Translations under genes and position numbers: made by a program
NCBI GenBank assembly: GCA_002861585.1
Contig: PJQJ01000032.1
Span: forward strand, 42,259-53,139
Direction of reading: 5' to 3'
DNA from: Candidatus Saccharimonadota bacterium
GTDB taxonomy: Bacteria > Patescibacteriota > Saccharimonadia > Saccharimonadales > Saccharimonadaceae
DNA length: 10,881 bases
Shown: positions 1-6,631 of the stretch, one piece after another
Position numbering within the stretch: position 1 is the stretch's first letter
Layout: every line of letters begins with the position of its first letter
Notes under the pieces: model-generated
Told to the model about the DNA's origin: nothing
What the model saw: the letters and a program-made list of their open reading frames with translations, nothing else
The model's database searches: none

Positions 1-2
1 AG

Positions 3-68
3 CACACAGATGTCCTGCAGGAAGTCGATACGACGGTCCGCGAAAAAGTAGCCGCCCAAGAGGCGTAA
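3..68 (+). CDS. recA: C-terminal end of an upstream protein, probably RecA (partial)
   Basis: A frame open from the left edge encodes a 21-residue tail (HTDVLQEVD...AAQEA) and stops at TAA 66-68, 15 nt before the recX start. The tail is charged and partly acidic, as RecA C-termini often are, but it is too short to identify alone. The recA assignment rests on the well-known recA-recX pairing, in which RecX modulates RecA filaments, and on the tight same-strand spacing. Any other co-directional gene cannot be excluded. Confidence 0.55.
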   Translation, partial: HTDVLQEVDTTVREKVAAQEA

Positions 69-73
69 AGTAC

Positions 74-78
74 AGAGG
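74..78 (+). promoter_or_regulatory. Ribosome binding site of recX
   Basis: AGAGG lies 5 nt upstream of ATG at 84-86, in the short gap after the preceding stop codon. It fixes the recX start and suggests translation from a shared upstream message, since no promoter is visible in the gap. Confidence 0.7.
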
Positions 79-83
79 CTGCA

Positions 84-701
84 ATGCCAATTGTTACGGC
101 TATAGAGCCCCAGAAGCGCAGCGAACAGCGAGTGAATGTTTTTCTGGACGGTTCTTTCTGGGTGTCTCTTGATATTGCTCAGTTAGTAGATTTAGGCATA
201 AAGATAGGGATGGATGTAGGCGGCTCGGCTAAAGAAAAGATAGAAGCAGAGAGTACTTTTGGGAAGGCGTACGGTGCATCCCTAAATTATATAAGCCTGC
301 GTCCCCGCTCTGAAAAGGAAATTCGTGATTACGCGTGGCGTAAAAAATGGGATGAAGAGACAGCAACTCGAGTTGTTGAGCGCCTTAAGCGGAAGGGCTA
401 CCTGAACGATGAATCGTTTGCTGCTTCATGGGTACGAAGCCGGGAGGCTGCGAAGCCGAGTAGCCGTCGTAAGTTGCAGCTTGAACTACGCCAAAAGGGT
501 ATTACCGATCAAGGCGTTAGCGCAGCGTTAGCAAATTTTGATGAGGTTGATGCACTGCGGCGTGTCATCCATAAAAAACAGCGTCGCTACCCAGACAGGG
601 ATAAGTTTATTCAGTTCTTACTTCGTCAGGGCTATCAGTATGATCTAATCAAAGCTGAGCTTGACGCTGAATTCCACGAGGATGATTATCCTTCAATCTG
701 A
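84..701 (+). CDS. recX: Regulatory protein RecX
   Basis: This is a 205-residue RecX-family protein, a cytoplasmic modulator that binds RecA filaments and limits or remodels recombinase activity. The family signature is clear: the helical-repeat entry SLRPRSEKEIRDYAWRKK (about 71-88), LKRKGYLNDESFAASWVRSR (101-120) and SRRKLQLELRQKGI (127-140), followed by a third, more diverged three-helix repeat to about residue 195. About 70 N-terminal residues (VFLDGSFWVSLD...) form the extra domain found in longer RecX proteins. The start is the ATG behind an AGAGG site. The gene follows a probable recA tail by 15 nt, the classic arrangement. Its last 16 bp overlap the 3' end of the convergent PRC-barrel gene. 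It ends in TGA, so UGA is a stop codon in this organism. Confidence 0.93.
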   Translation: MPIVTAIEPQKRSEQRVNVFLDGSFWVSLDIAQLVDLGIKIGMDVGGSAKEKIEAESTFGKAYGASLNYISLRPRSEKEIRDYAWRKKWDEETATRVVERLKRKGYLNDESFAASWVRSREAAKPSSRRKLQLELRQKGITDQGVSAALANFDEVDALRRVIHKKQRRYPDRDKFIQFLLRQGYQYDLIKAELDAEFHEDDYPSI

Positions 702-1249
702 GGACCGTGTTTGCGAAATGGATTATGAAAAGTAACATCGTGAGGTGTACCGCTATCCTGAGTAACGCTAGGCGCTTTAACAACGATACATTCGTCAGTT
801 ATCTCTACAATTTGATGCCGATCAATAACAAGTTCAGATTCCTTGATGCTGCGTATTAATGGAGGCTTAACAGTTATTTTTTGTATCATAAAACTCTGAG
901 CATCGACAACGTAATCAATAACTTTACCTAATTTTGTCTTGTGATCATCAATAACTCTAATGCCAATAAGTTCAAACTTAAAATCAATTATTTCTTGCAA
1001 GCGCACTAGATCATCTGGTGGCATAAGGTCTTCGTTGCCATTAACAATTATGCCAATGTCAGAGTATTCGCGAATATCAGCAGTATGAAGCACTGAAGGA
1101 TTCTCATCCAGCAGTGGCCCCTCACAGTAAAAGGCAACGATATTAAGCCGTCGGGGGTCAATAATAGGGCTTGCCGTATGCGCAAGCGGTGAGCCTGTTT
1201 GCAGGCTCAAGATAGGTATTTGACGTAATCGTTCCGACAAGAGTAGCAT
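686..1249 (-). CDS. PRC-barrel domain protein (two tandem barrels)
   Basis: This 187-residue protein has no signal peptide or TM segment. Two PRC-barrel-like halves are visible. The first is at about 8-80 (LRQIPILSLQTGSPLAHTASPIIDP...NIVAFYCEG). The second is at about 93-160 (LIGIRVIDDHKTKLGKVIDYVVD...IQKITVKPP, then SELVIDRHQIVEI). PRC barrels occur in RimM, the photosynthetic reaction-centre H subunit and small membrane-associated or division-linked proteins, so the fold does not give the function. The gene lies 41 nt downstream of the last pilus-cluster gene on the same strand. It may be co-transcribed or use its own extended -10 at 1256-1264, which would make the message leaderless. AAAGG abuts the ATG too closely to be a normal Shine-Dalgarno site. 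A TTG at codon 4 is an alternative start. Its end overlaps recX convergently. Confidence 0.75.
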   Translation of the reverse strand: MLLLSERLRQIPILSLQTGSPLAHTASPIIDPRRLNIVAFYCEGPLLDENPSVLHTADIREYSDIGIIVNGNEDLMPPDDLVRLQEIIDFKFELIGIRVIDDHKTKLGKVIDYVVDAQSFMIQKITVKPPLIRSIKESELVIDRHQIVEITDECIVVKAPSVTQDSGTPHDVTFHNPFRKHGPQIEG

Positions 1250-1255
1250 GCCTTT

Positions 1256-1264
1256 AGTATAGCA
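1256..1264 (-). promoter_or_regulatory. Extended -10 promoter element before the PRC-barrel gene
   Basis: On the - strand this reads TGCTATACT, an extended -10 (TGn plus TATACT). No good -35 hexamer is found 16-18 nt upstream, as is usual for extended -10 promoters. Only six bases separate the hexamer from the ATG, so a typical start point would fall on the A of the ATG at 1249. Confidence 0.5.
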
Positions 1265-1290
1265 ACACTTTGCACTAGGCGCTGTAAATC

Positions 1291-1599
1291 TTACTCAGTG
1301 AAAGGGTTATAGCGACTAGACGGTAGTTGTAATTGCGTATTTTCTTGACGACTTTTAAGTTGATTGATCTTTTCGATAGTCTTTTCATCAAAAACCGTTC
1401 GCACACTTTTTGCTCGTTGTTCGTCGGCGTAAGCGCTATCAGTAGTCGTGCTGATGATTTGATTTACCCGAAAGATAACAACAATCAGAAAGACTAGCAG
1501 TATCATGACTGCAATAATGACATGGTGTTTTACAACTGGCTGCGATAGTTGTTTAAGTTGTTCCGGTAATTGTTTTAGATCGAGTGATGCGTTTTTCAT
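1291..1599 (-). CDS. Small single-pass membrane protein at the PilP position of the pilus operon
   Basis: This is a 102-residue protein not recognised as a named family. About 24 polar residues are followed by one strong TM helix (about 26-44, VIIAVMILLVFLIVVIF), then an extracytoplasmic segment rich in charged, probably helical residues (about 55-88) and a C-terminus ending RYNPFTE. The topology is a short cytoplasmic tail, a TM helix and a short stalk. It starts 7 nt after the pilO stop, directly after pilM-pilN-pilO, the slot occupied by pilP in diderm systems. The ATG at 1599 was chosen because a longer frame (from 1650) would overlap the end of pilO by 44 nt. The terminal YNPF resembles the (D/N)PF motif that precedes the beta domain in PilP-type proteins. 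That suggests a reduced PilP-like or PilO-partner subunit, which is an inference. No clear Shine-Dalgarno site is present, so translational coupling to pilO is likely. Confidence 0.75.
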   Translation of the reverse strand: MKNASLDLKQLPEQLKQLSQPVVKHHVIIAVMILLVFLIVVIFRVNQIISTTTDSAYADEQRAKSVRTVFDEKTIEKINQLKSRQENTQLQLPSSRYNPFTE

Positions 1600-1606
1600 A
1601 ATAGTT

Positions 1607-2185
1607 TTACTGCTTAATGTACATTTGAATGCCGATAGCGGGGTTAACAACTGCTCGTGGGTCGTCCTTATCAGGAGACATATTAACGCCAGTTACCTGC
1701 ATCTTTGTTAGGTTTTGCTCGATGGCAATAAGGAATCTCAAAAAGTTATCGTACGGGATGGGCGTCTTAAGGGTAATATCTGCTTTTACTTTTCGAACAC
1801 CGGTAATTGCTTTGGTACCGGCAGGAGCGGGGGCAGCAGGCTTACTAAGATCATCGTTGAAGGTAAAGGATAGGATTTCGACACCGGCACGTTCCGCATA
1901 AGCGTTAACGTCTTGAACAATCTGATCCTGATACTTGTACTGAGAGCTATCACTAACAATCTGCTCCGTACGTTTTATAATGTCTTCCTTTTGCTCCATA
2001 TCCGACTTAAGTCGTTTCAGCTGTGCAACATTATCAGCGCTAATGGATGCATCGGTTCTTGCGTGATCTGTTTGAATAACATTCTGTGCTAAGAACTTCG
2101 ATGCATAGTAAAAACCGGCACCAGTAATAACTAGCAGGAGTAATATTGCTCCTATGAGGTATCGATTAAATTTTATTGCATCCAT
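1607..2185 (-). CDS. pilO: Type IV pilus inner-membrane alignment protein PilO
   Basis: This 192-residue bitopic membrane protein has a short cytoplasmic N-terminus, a TM helix at about 8-30 (LIGAILLLLVITGAGFYYA), a coiled-coil region (about 48-100, DNVAQLKRLKSDMEQKEDIIKRTEQ) and a ferredoxin-like C-terminal domain. The last contains the family-typical IPYDNFLRFLIAIEQNLTKMQVTGVNM (143-169). PilO pairs with PilN to form the membrane alignment complex linking PilM to the pilus machine. A Pro/Ala-rich linker (PAAPAPAG, 116-123) interrupts the periplasmic-type domain. The gene lies 2 nt after the pilN stop, with a strong AGGAGGT inside the pilN end. Synteny pilM-pilN-pilO strongly supports the call, since sequence conservation in this family is low. 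Confidence 0.88.
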   Translation of the reverse strand: MDAIKFNRYLIGAILLLLVITGAGFYYASKFLAQNVIQTDHARTDASISADNVAQLKRLKSDMEQKEDIIKRTEQIVSDSSQYKYQDQIVQDVNAYAERAGVEILSFTFNDDLSKPAAPAPAGTKAITGVRKVKADITLKTPIPYDNFLRFLIAIEQNLTKMQVTGVNMSPDKDDPRAVVNPAIGIQMYIKQ

Positions 2186-2187
2186 GT

Positions 2188-2802
2188 TTATCTACCTCCT
2201 GCTGGGGTTGTCATCTTTTTGTCGGTCGGTGTGCTTGATTTTGTAAAGACCGCTTTAAGGGTAACACCAGTTGGATATGTTCGTTCAATTTGGCTCTCCA
2301 CCTGTCGTGATGGGTCCGGGTTGATAATGCTAAGGATGCTGACATCTTTGAACAACTCAGATTCTTCCAAAGCAGCTTTTAATTTCAGTGGGCCGTCGGT
2401 TGTCTTTGTTCGTGCGGAGATTGTCATCTGATTAGATTCGACCTCGGTACTTAGGTTTAGGGTCGTTAAGATCGTGCCACTTGGCAATGTCTTAGTAATA
2501 TCAAAGATTAGATCACTAAAGACAATTTCTGCCGAGAGGATGTCTTTCGCTGTTGTTAGGTTTTTTGCAAACTGCTTCGACTCTTTATCGACGGTAGCGA
2601 ATTTTGTACCGTCTTGAGTGTAGGATTCTAGTTCGCGCTTAGCGGTCATGCGCTCACGAATAGTAATGTAATACCCTGCTGCAAAGACTAGTACGACCAG
2701 TACAAATACAATACCAACAAGCACAAGGTAGCGCTGCAGGATAACGTTCATTCGCGCTGCGCGGATGTGTTTCTTTGTTTCATCGGGTAGAAGATTAATC
2801 AT
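2188..2802 (-). CDS. pilN: Type IV pilus assembly protein PilN
   Basis: This is a 204-residue protein that starts MINLLPDE. The INLLP motif is the conserved cytoplasmic peptide of PilN that docks on PilM, and it decides the start: the ATG at 2802 has GAGG 6 nt upstream. A GTG at 2826 would add eight residues in front of the motif. A TM helix follows at about 25-47 (YLVLVGIVFVLVVLVFAAGYY), then a coiled coil (about 48-90) and a ferredoxin-like domain (SDLIFDITKTLPSGTILTTLNL..., LKAALEESELFKDVSILSI). A Thr/Pro-rich tail ends the protein. The gene overlaps the pilM end by 8 nt and is followed by pilO after 2 nt, so the three are translationally coupled. The expected role is to bridge cytoplasmic PilM to the membrane complex with PilO. 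Confidence 0.93.
   Translation of the reverse strand: MINLLPDETKKHIRAARMNVILQRYLVLVGIVFVLVVLVFAAGYYITIRERMTAKRELESYTQDGTKFATVDKESKQFAKNLTTAKDILSAEIVFSDLIFDITKTLPSGTILTTLNLSTEVESNQMTISARTKTTDGPLKLKAALEESELFKDVSILSIINPDPSRQVESQIERTYPTGVTLKAVFTKSSTPTDKKMTTPAGGR
2194..2200 (-). promoter_or_regulatory. Strong ribosome binding site of pilO inside the pilN 3' end
   Basis: AGGAGGT on the - strand lies 8 nt before the pilO ATG and overlaps the last sense codons of pilN (Gly-Gly-Arg). It is the closest match to the Shine-Dalgarno consensus in the cluster. Confidence 0.8.
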
Positions 2803-3859
2803 GCCAAACCTCGTGTGGATTAACACAAGCCAATCCCGCTGCTGTTATATAGCGTGGCTTGTACTGGTGTGATGGTTGCGGTAACTTGCCAAAATTTAAT
2901 ACCTGCCACGGACTTGCAACGCGTGCTGGCAGGATAAGCTTGTCGGTAAAGTATTCACCAAGCCCTGGTATGTTTGATCCACCCCCCACAATAATGACCT
3001 GTTCAATCTTTTTCTGGGCACCAAGACGTTCAGTGTAGTAGCGCATCATCTTCTGTACTTCATTGGTAATAAGGTCAAGATCTGGTTTTAGGGCGGCGGT
3101 AATCTTGGCCTGCTTTGCACCGGCGCTAAGGCCATTTAGAACTTTCAACTGATGAGCGTTCTCAAGAGATACTTTTAATTTCTTTGAGATATCAAGGGTA
3201 AAGCTATTGCCACCAACACTGATTCCACCCGTAACACGGATAAATTCATCAAGAATTGCAATGTCAGTTGTGGCTGCACCAATATCAACGATAACAGTAG
3301 GCAGGTGGCCCTCCTCAGTCTTTGTGATAAGGCGAGCGACAGAACTAATACCGGGCTCAACCATAATAACTTCTAGGCCTATCTGCTCACACGCTAGTAC
3401 AGCAGACTCAACAATCTTTTTGGGTACAGCCGACATAAGAACAGTAATGTCCTTACTACTGCGCTCAATAATTTCATAGTCAATGTTAAGCTCGGAAACG
3501 GGAATAGGGATGTACTGCTCGGACTCTAACTGAATTGCCTCCGCAAGGTTCTTTGCGCTATCAAGAGGAAGTGTCATGGTACGACTGTAGGTTCGCGAAG
3601 TCGGAACACTCAGGACCACCTGATTGCTTGGTAGCTTGCCGTTTAGCTTGGTAGTTAGTAGCTTTTCAATGTTCTGCGCCAAGTATTCGTTGCCGGTACT
3701 GATGCTGTCTTGAAGCTTTGTAGGGTCAAGATCTGCAGAGCCATAACCAGTAACTAGCCACTTTTTAGTGTCAATTGCCATTACCTTTACACCGGTCGGA
3801 CTAATGTCGATACCGGTTATCGGTTTGTCATGATGAAAGAGTTTCGTTTTTGTTCCCAT
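2795..3859 (-). CDS. pilM: Type IV pilus actin-like ATPase PilM
   Basis: This 354-residue protein of the FtsA/actin-like fold is cytoplasmic and binds the PilN N-terminal peptide. The nucleotide-binding motifs are in order: phosphate 1 GIDISPTGVK (15-24), phosphate 2 VDIGAATTDIAILDE (191-205) and the adenosine motif IIVGGGSNIPGLGEYF (289-304). The stretch LESEQYIPIPVSELNIDYEII (111-131) is typical of PilM, as is the PRYITAAGLA segment near the C-terminus (335-344). The length is normal for the family. The start at ATG 3859 gives the expected N-terminus, but AGGG abuts the ATG and is not well spaced. An upstream extended -10 (3884-3892) could provide a separate promoter. The end overlaps pilN by 8 nt. 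Confidence 0.96.
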   Translation of the reverse strand: MGTKTKLFHHDKPITGIDISPTGVKVMAIDTKKWLVTGYGSADLDPTKLQDSISTGNEYLAQNIEKLLTTKLNGKLPSNQVVLSVPTSRTYSRTMTLPLDSAKNLAEAIQLESEQYIPIPVSELNIDYEIIERSSKDITVLMSAVPKKIVESAVLACEQIGLEVIMVEPGISSVARLITKTEEGHLPTVIVDIGAATTDIAILDEFIRVTGGISVGGNSFTLDISKKLKVSLENAHQLKVLNGLSAGAKQAKITAALKPDLDLITNEVQKMMRYYTERLGAQKKIEQVIIVGGGSNIPGLGEYFTDKLILPARVASPWQVLNFGKLPQPSHQYKPRYITAAGLACVNPHEVWHD

Positions 3860-3883
3860 CCCTATAATGCTCGTGTTTATTAG

Positions 3884-3892
3884 AGTATATCA
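3884..3892 (-). promoter_or_regulatory. Extended -10 promoter element before pilM
   Basis: TGATATACT on the - strand matches an extended -10 (TGn-TATACT). It lies just after the stop codon of the lectin-pilin gene and 24 nt before the pilM ATG. No convincing -35 is seen. It would allow pilM-pilN-pilO to be expressed apart from the minor pilins. Confidence 0.45.
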
Positions 3893-3895
3893 TCT

Positions 3896-5875
3896 TTAGT
3901 ACGCAGGTACTGTATTTTCTGCGCATCCGGATGATTTATACGTTGTGTCAGTTTCGTTCCAGGTGTGTGCAAAGCTGTTATACTTCCATTTATCAACCAG
4001 ATACTTCTCGACGCCCTCTAGCTGTGAACAGGTAAGAGCGCGATCATACAGGATAAGCTCAGCTACTTCTATGTCGCTTCGTGGTATCAGGTAAGTTGCA
4101 TCAGCACCAATTGCCATCGTGTACGGTGCGTTAAGCTGAGTGGTCACGTAATTAGCCTGGCCCCAGGTATTGTTTTTACCGTTCCTGCGCAGCAGTTCGT
4201 CTCGCTCGACAATTCCTTCGCGGGCAGAGTAGATAGCCCAGGGGTTGTTGGTATGGTTCATGAATGTCTCCATGCAAGAGCGCTCAAACGTATTCATTGC
4301 ATTGCAGAAGAATCCACCGTCGCTACTGGCGTAGAAGGGATGATCCCATGGATGAAATCCGGCGACGCTAGGGTGGCGCCAAAAAGGTGAGTAACGTAGC
4401 CATCCCGTTCCTTCGCCGTAAAAGCTTACCATTGCTCCGTGTCCCTCGGTCTTTTCGGTTCCCGGCTTCATGCGCATCAGGGCTACTGCTGTATAGGTAT
4501 TAGCTTTTCGTCCGGTTGATGCCGGCACGGTAGCCTTCATACCCTGAGAAGGCGTAAACTCTACCATTGGTTGTGCAGGATCAGCTGTCTCCATGATGAT
4601 ACTTTTGCGAGTTGGACGAGCATCATCATTTAGCGCTATCATATGGAAACCGTTTCCTGAACGATCACGCCATACCTTTACCCGCTCACCCTGATTTGCC
4701 TGAACATATCCGCTGTAGGTTATGGTAAGAGTCATAGGAGTAGGCTTGGCATAGCGCTCACCGGTACTAGAGACACGTTTAAAACGAAAAGCTATGTTGT
4801 TACCCTGTGCCCAACCTGGTCGATCTATAATCTCCTGAACAATACCTTTTAGGTTGGGTGTGCGCTGCTTAACTGCTTTGGACTCGCCTGCCTGCCATGA
4901 GGGAGTCTTCCACTGCACTCGAGCTGTCGTTTTAATGGCGTTGTGAATCTCTCCTGTGTCATTAGCTGTAAAGTTAGGGAAGTTATCGCTAACAAGACCC
5001 GCAATATCGAACTCAACATCAGAGTTACCCTTTTTATCGGCTGTGAATTGAATGCGAGCATCTTCAATTACAACCCCTTTTGGCAGTTTTGAGCCAAGAT
5101 TAAAGACCATTCCAACGTTTTGCGAACTGTTACCACATTCACCAATAACTGGCATAGCCAAGTTACCGTCGCCAGTATTGGGCGCCCCGCCGCAGTATAA
5201 TCCATCTAAGGCCTTCTCTTCACGAAGGCTAGTAGGATTACCGGCAGCACTATCGGTTCCCTCCTTCAAAACCGTACTGAATTGGCAATCAGGGTCTGCA
5301 TGAGGGGGATTGCATGATGCATCGTACCAGGCAAGGGGGCTAAAATCGGATGGGTTTTCAGCAGTTATAACCGAACTGATAATCTCACTGTTGATAACAC
5401 GGCTATAGCGAGGCGTGGTTGCATTTTTGGGTAGATAGACACGACCAATTCCTTGAACTCGTTTTGAGCGGTCACTGAGTGGTGTAGCGGAAGGAACCAT
5501 CTTTAACTGATACGTTACTCGATACGTATTATTTTCGAAAAGTTTCTTCTCTTCAAGGTTGTCGGCAACGCTATTTGCGTTTTGATCGTCTAGTACTGCA
5601 CCGGTAATGGCATCAAGCTCAGGACCGATAACATCGAAAAATTCATCCCCGTCGTACTTGTCCTTACCATAATCGAGCGCAGCGCGAGCCGCACTAAAGG
5701 CTACTTGTCGGTAGATAATCTCATTTGTAAGGTTCGCAACGACGGTTATGTACTGAAATATAACCAAAAGGGTGGCTACGGTAACACCAAAGAGGACGAC
5801 CACAGAGGGCATCAAAAAACCATCATGTTGTCTCCTGGCGTATCTCTTGAGGCTCGTATTTAATCGTCTTTTCAT
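3896..5875 (-). CDS. Giant GspK/PilX-like minor prepilin with LamG-like lectin tip domain
   Basis: This is a 659-residue protein. After a basic leader there is a prepilin-like site G19-F20, then a hydrophobic helix (about 22-48) and the minor-pilin stretch YRQVAFSAARAALDYGKDKYD (55-75). At mature position 5 there is Ser, not Glu (FLMPS), as GspK also lacks Glu5. A pilin-like region runs to about 175. A LamG/concanavalin-like module follows, with hallmarks LAWYDAS (181-187), VWRDRSGNGFHMIAL (401-415) and the closing IEVAELILYDRALTCSQLEGVEKYLVDKW (602-630). Between the first two lies an apparently inserted beta-domain (about 250-388) with GVVIEDARIQFTA, VQWKTPSWQAG, IVQEIIDRPGWAQGNNIAF and LTITYSGY, resembling the DNRLRE/CBM-like surface domain family. 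Eight Cys are present. The ATG directly follows the PilW-like stop, with GAAGG 8 nt upstream. The likely role is a pilus-tip adhesin; the ligand is unknown. Confidence 0.85.
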   Translation of the reverse strand: MKRRLNTSLKRYARRQHDGFLMPSVVVLFGVTVATLLVIFQYITVVANLTNEIIYRQVAFSAARAALDYGKDKYDGDEFFDVIGPELDAITGAVLDDQNANSVADNLEEKKLFENNTYRVTYQLKMVPSATPLSDRSKRVQGIGRVYLPKNATTPRYSRVINSEIISSVITAENPSDFSPLAWYDASCNPPHADPDCQFSTVLKEGTDSAAGNPTSLREEKALDGLYCGGAPNTGDGNLAMPVIGECGNSSQNVGMVFNLGSKLPKGVVIEDARIQFTADKKGNSDVEFDIAGLVSDNFPNFTANDTGEIHNAIKTTARVQWKTPSWQAGESKAVKQRTPNLKGIVQEIIDRPGWAQGNNIAFRFKRVSSTGERYAKPTPMTLTITYSGYVQANQGERVKVWRDRSGNGFHMIALNDDARPTRKSIIMETADPAQPMVEFTPSQGMKATVPASTGRKANTYTAVALMRMKPGTEKTEGHGAMVSFYGEGTGWLRYSPFWRHPSVAGFHPWDHPFYASSDGGFFCNAMNTFERSCMETFMNHTNNPWAIYSAREGIVERDELLRRNGKNNTWGQANYVTTQLNAPYTMAIGADATYLIPRSDIEVAELILYDRALTCSQLEGVEKYLVDKWKYNSFAHTWNETDTTYKSSGCAENTVPAY

Positions 5876-6631
5876 CTATTCAACCTTCTTAATATCGATT
5901 TTTGCATTCACTGTTACCGGTTCGGCATTCACCATCTTTTCAAGCGTCAGACTTAGCTCAACCCGAGATATCTGGACGAAAAAGGATGGGCTTGCCAGGA
6001 GTGTCGCAGCATCAATTTCTTCTTGGTTGTTATTGCGCCGGAAGTATCGTAGTTTTAGTTCTTTAACATTTTCTGCAATGATTGAATCAGATGGACAAGA
6101 GCCAACCTCAGGTGGACACGTTTGTTGACGAAAGGTCGTCAAGCAGTTGTTCGACTGATCAGGGATAAGAATACGACGATATAGCTTTTTATTGTTAACG
6201 AAGAGGATAAGAGTATTTGTAGAGTACTGGTTTTCGTAAAGAAGACTGCTATCACAGGCGTGAGGCATATCCTTTTTATAAATAAGTTGTCGGTCAGACG
6301 ACTGCCTGTTCTTGGTGTAGGATGATTCATAGATAATAAGTGCGTTGTCCTCAATAGCGTCCCATCCGCCAGCAGGGGCATATAGATCGTTTGTATCAGA
6401 TTGAATTTTACCCGAGAAGCGTACCGCCGAAAGAAGGTCGTCACGAGTATTAAAGAGGGCATTTTGTGCGTTGGCTTCAAGCTGAAGGCGATCGTTTTTT
6501 GAAAGGAGACTTGCGTAGATGTTTACCATAAATGTAATTAGAATAGCGACAACGATAGCCAGCATAGGTATGACTACGATAACCTCAACAAGCGTAAAGC
6601 CCCTTTGTCTGTTCATGTTGTTGCTTGTCAT
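5876..6631 (-). CDS. PilW/GspJ-like minor prepilin
   Basis: This 251-residue protein has a type III (prepilin) signal: a short basic leader, cleavage after G11, mature FTLVEVIVVIPMLAIVVAILI with Glu5 intact (E16), and a proline at mature position 11. The expected cleavage and methylation would be by a PilD-type peptidase, which is not in this window. The C-terminal region is beta-rich, with QISRVELSLTLEKMVN near the end, the form typical of PilW/GspJ proteins. Four Cys (126, 163, 172, 179) could form two disulfides. It overlaps the preceding PilV-like gene by ATGA and abuts the next gene (TAG followed directly by ATG), so all three minor pilins are translationally coupled. The PilW/GspJ label rests on size, position and overall form, not on a diagnostic motif. 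Confidence 0.85.
   Translation of the reverse strand: MTSNNMNRQRGFTLVEVIVVIPMLAIVVAILITFMVNIYASLLSKNDRLQLEANAQNALFNTRDDLLSAVRFSGKIQSDTNDLYAPAGGWDAIEDNALIIYESSYTKNRQSSDRQLIYKKDMPHACDSSLLYENQYSTNTLILFVNNKKLYRRILIPDQSNNCLTTFRQQTCPPEVGSCPSDSIIAENVKELKLRYFRRNNNQEEIDAATLLASPSFFVQISRVELSLTLEKMVNAEPVTVNAKIDIKKVE

Noticed and set aside
84..701. Alternative genetic code (UGA read as Gly)
   Set aside because: recX and the PilV-like gene both end in TGA at positions that fit their family lengths, so UGA acts as a stop.
1600..1650. Upstream start for the small TM protein
   Set aside because: It would overlap the pilO coding end by 44 nt and add a non-conserved-looking stretch. The ATG 7 nt after the pilO stop fits the compact operon better.
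2803..2826. GTG start that would extend PilN by eight residues
   Set aside because: The downstream ATG has GAGG at good spacing and places the conserved INLLP motif at the N-terminus, as in known PilN proteins.
5772..6128. Long + strand frame across the junction of the lectin pilin and the PilW-like gene
   Set aside because: It is antisense to two well-supported prepilin genes, has no ribosome site or recognisable motif, and mirrors their hydrophobic helices.
6139..6480. Second - strand frame inside the PilW-like gene
   Set aside because: It is out of frame with a clear prepilin and has biased, motif-free composition.
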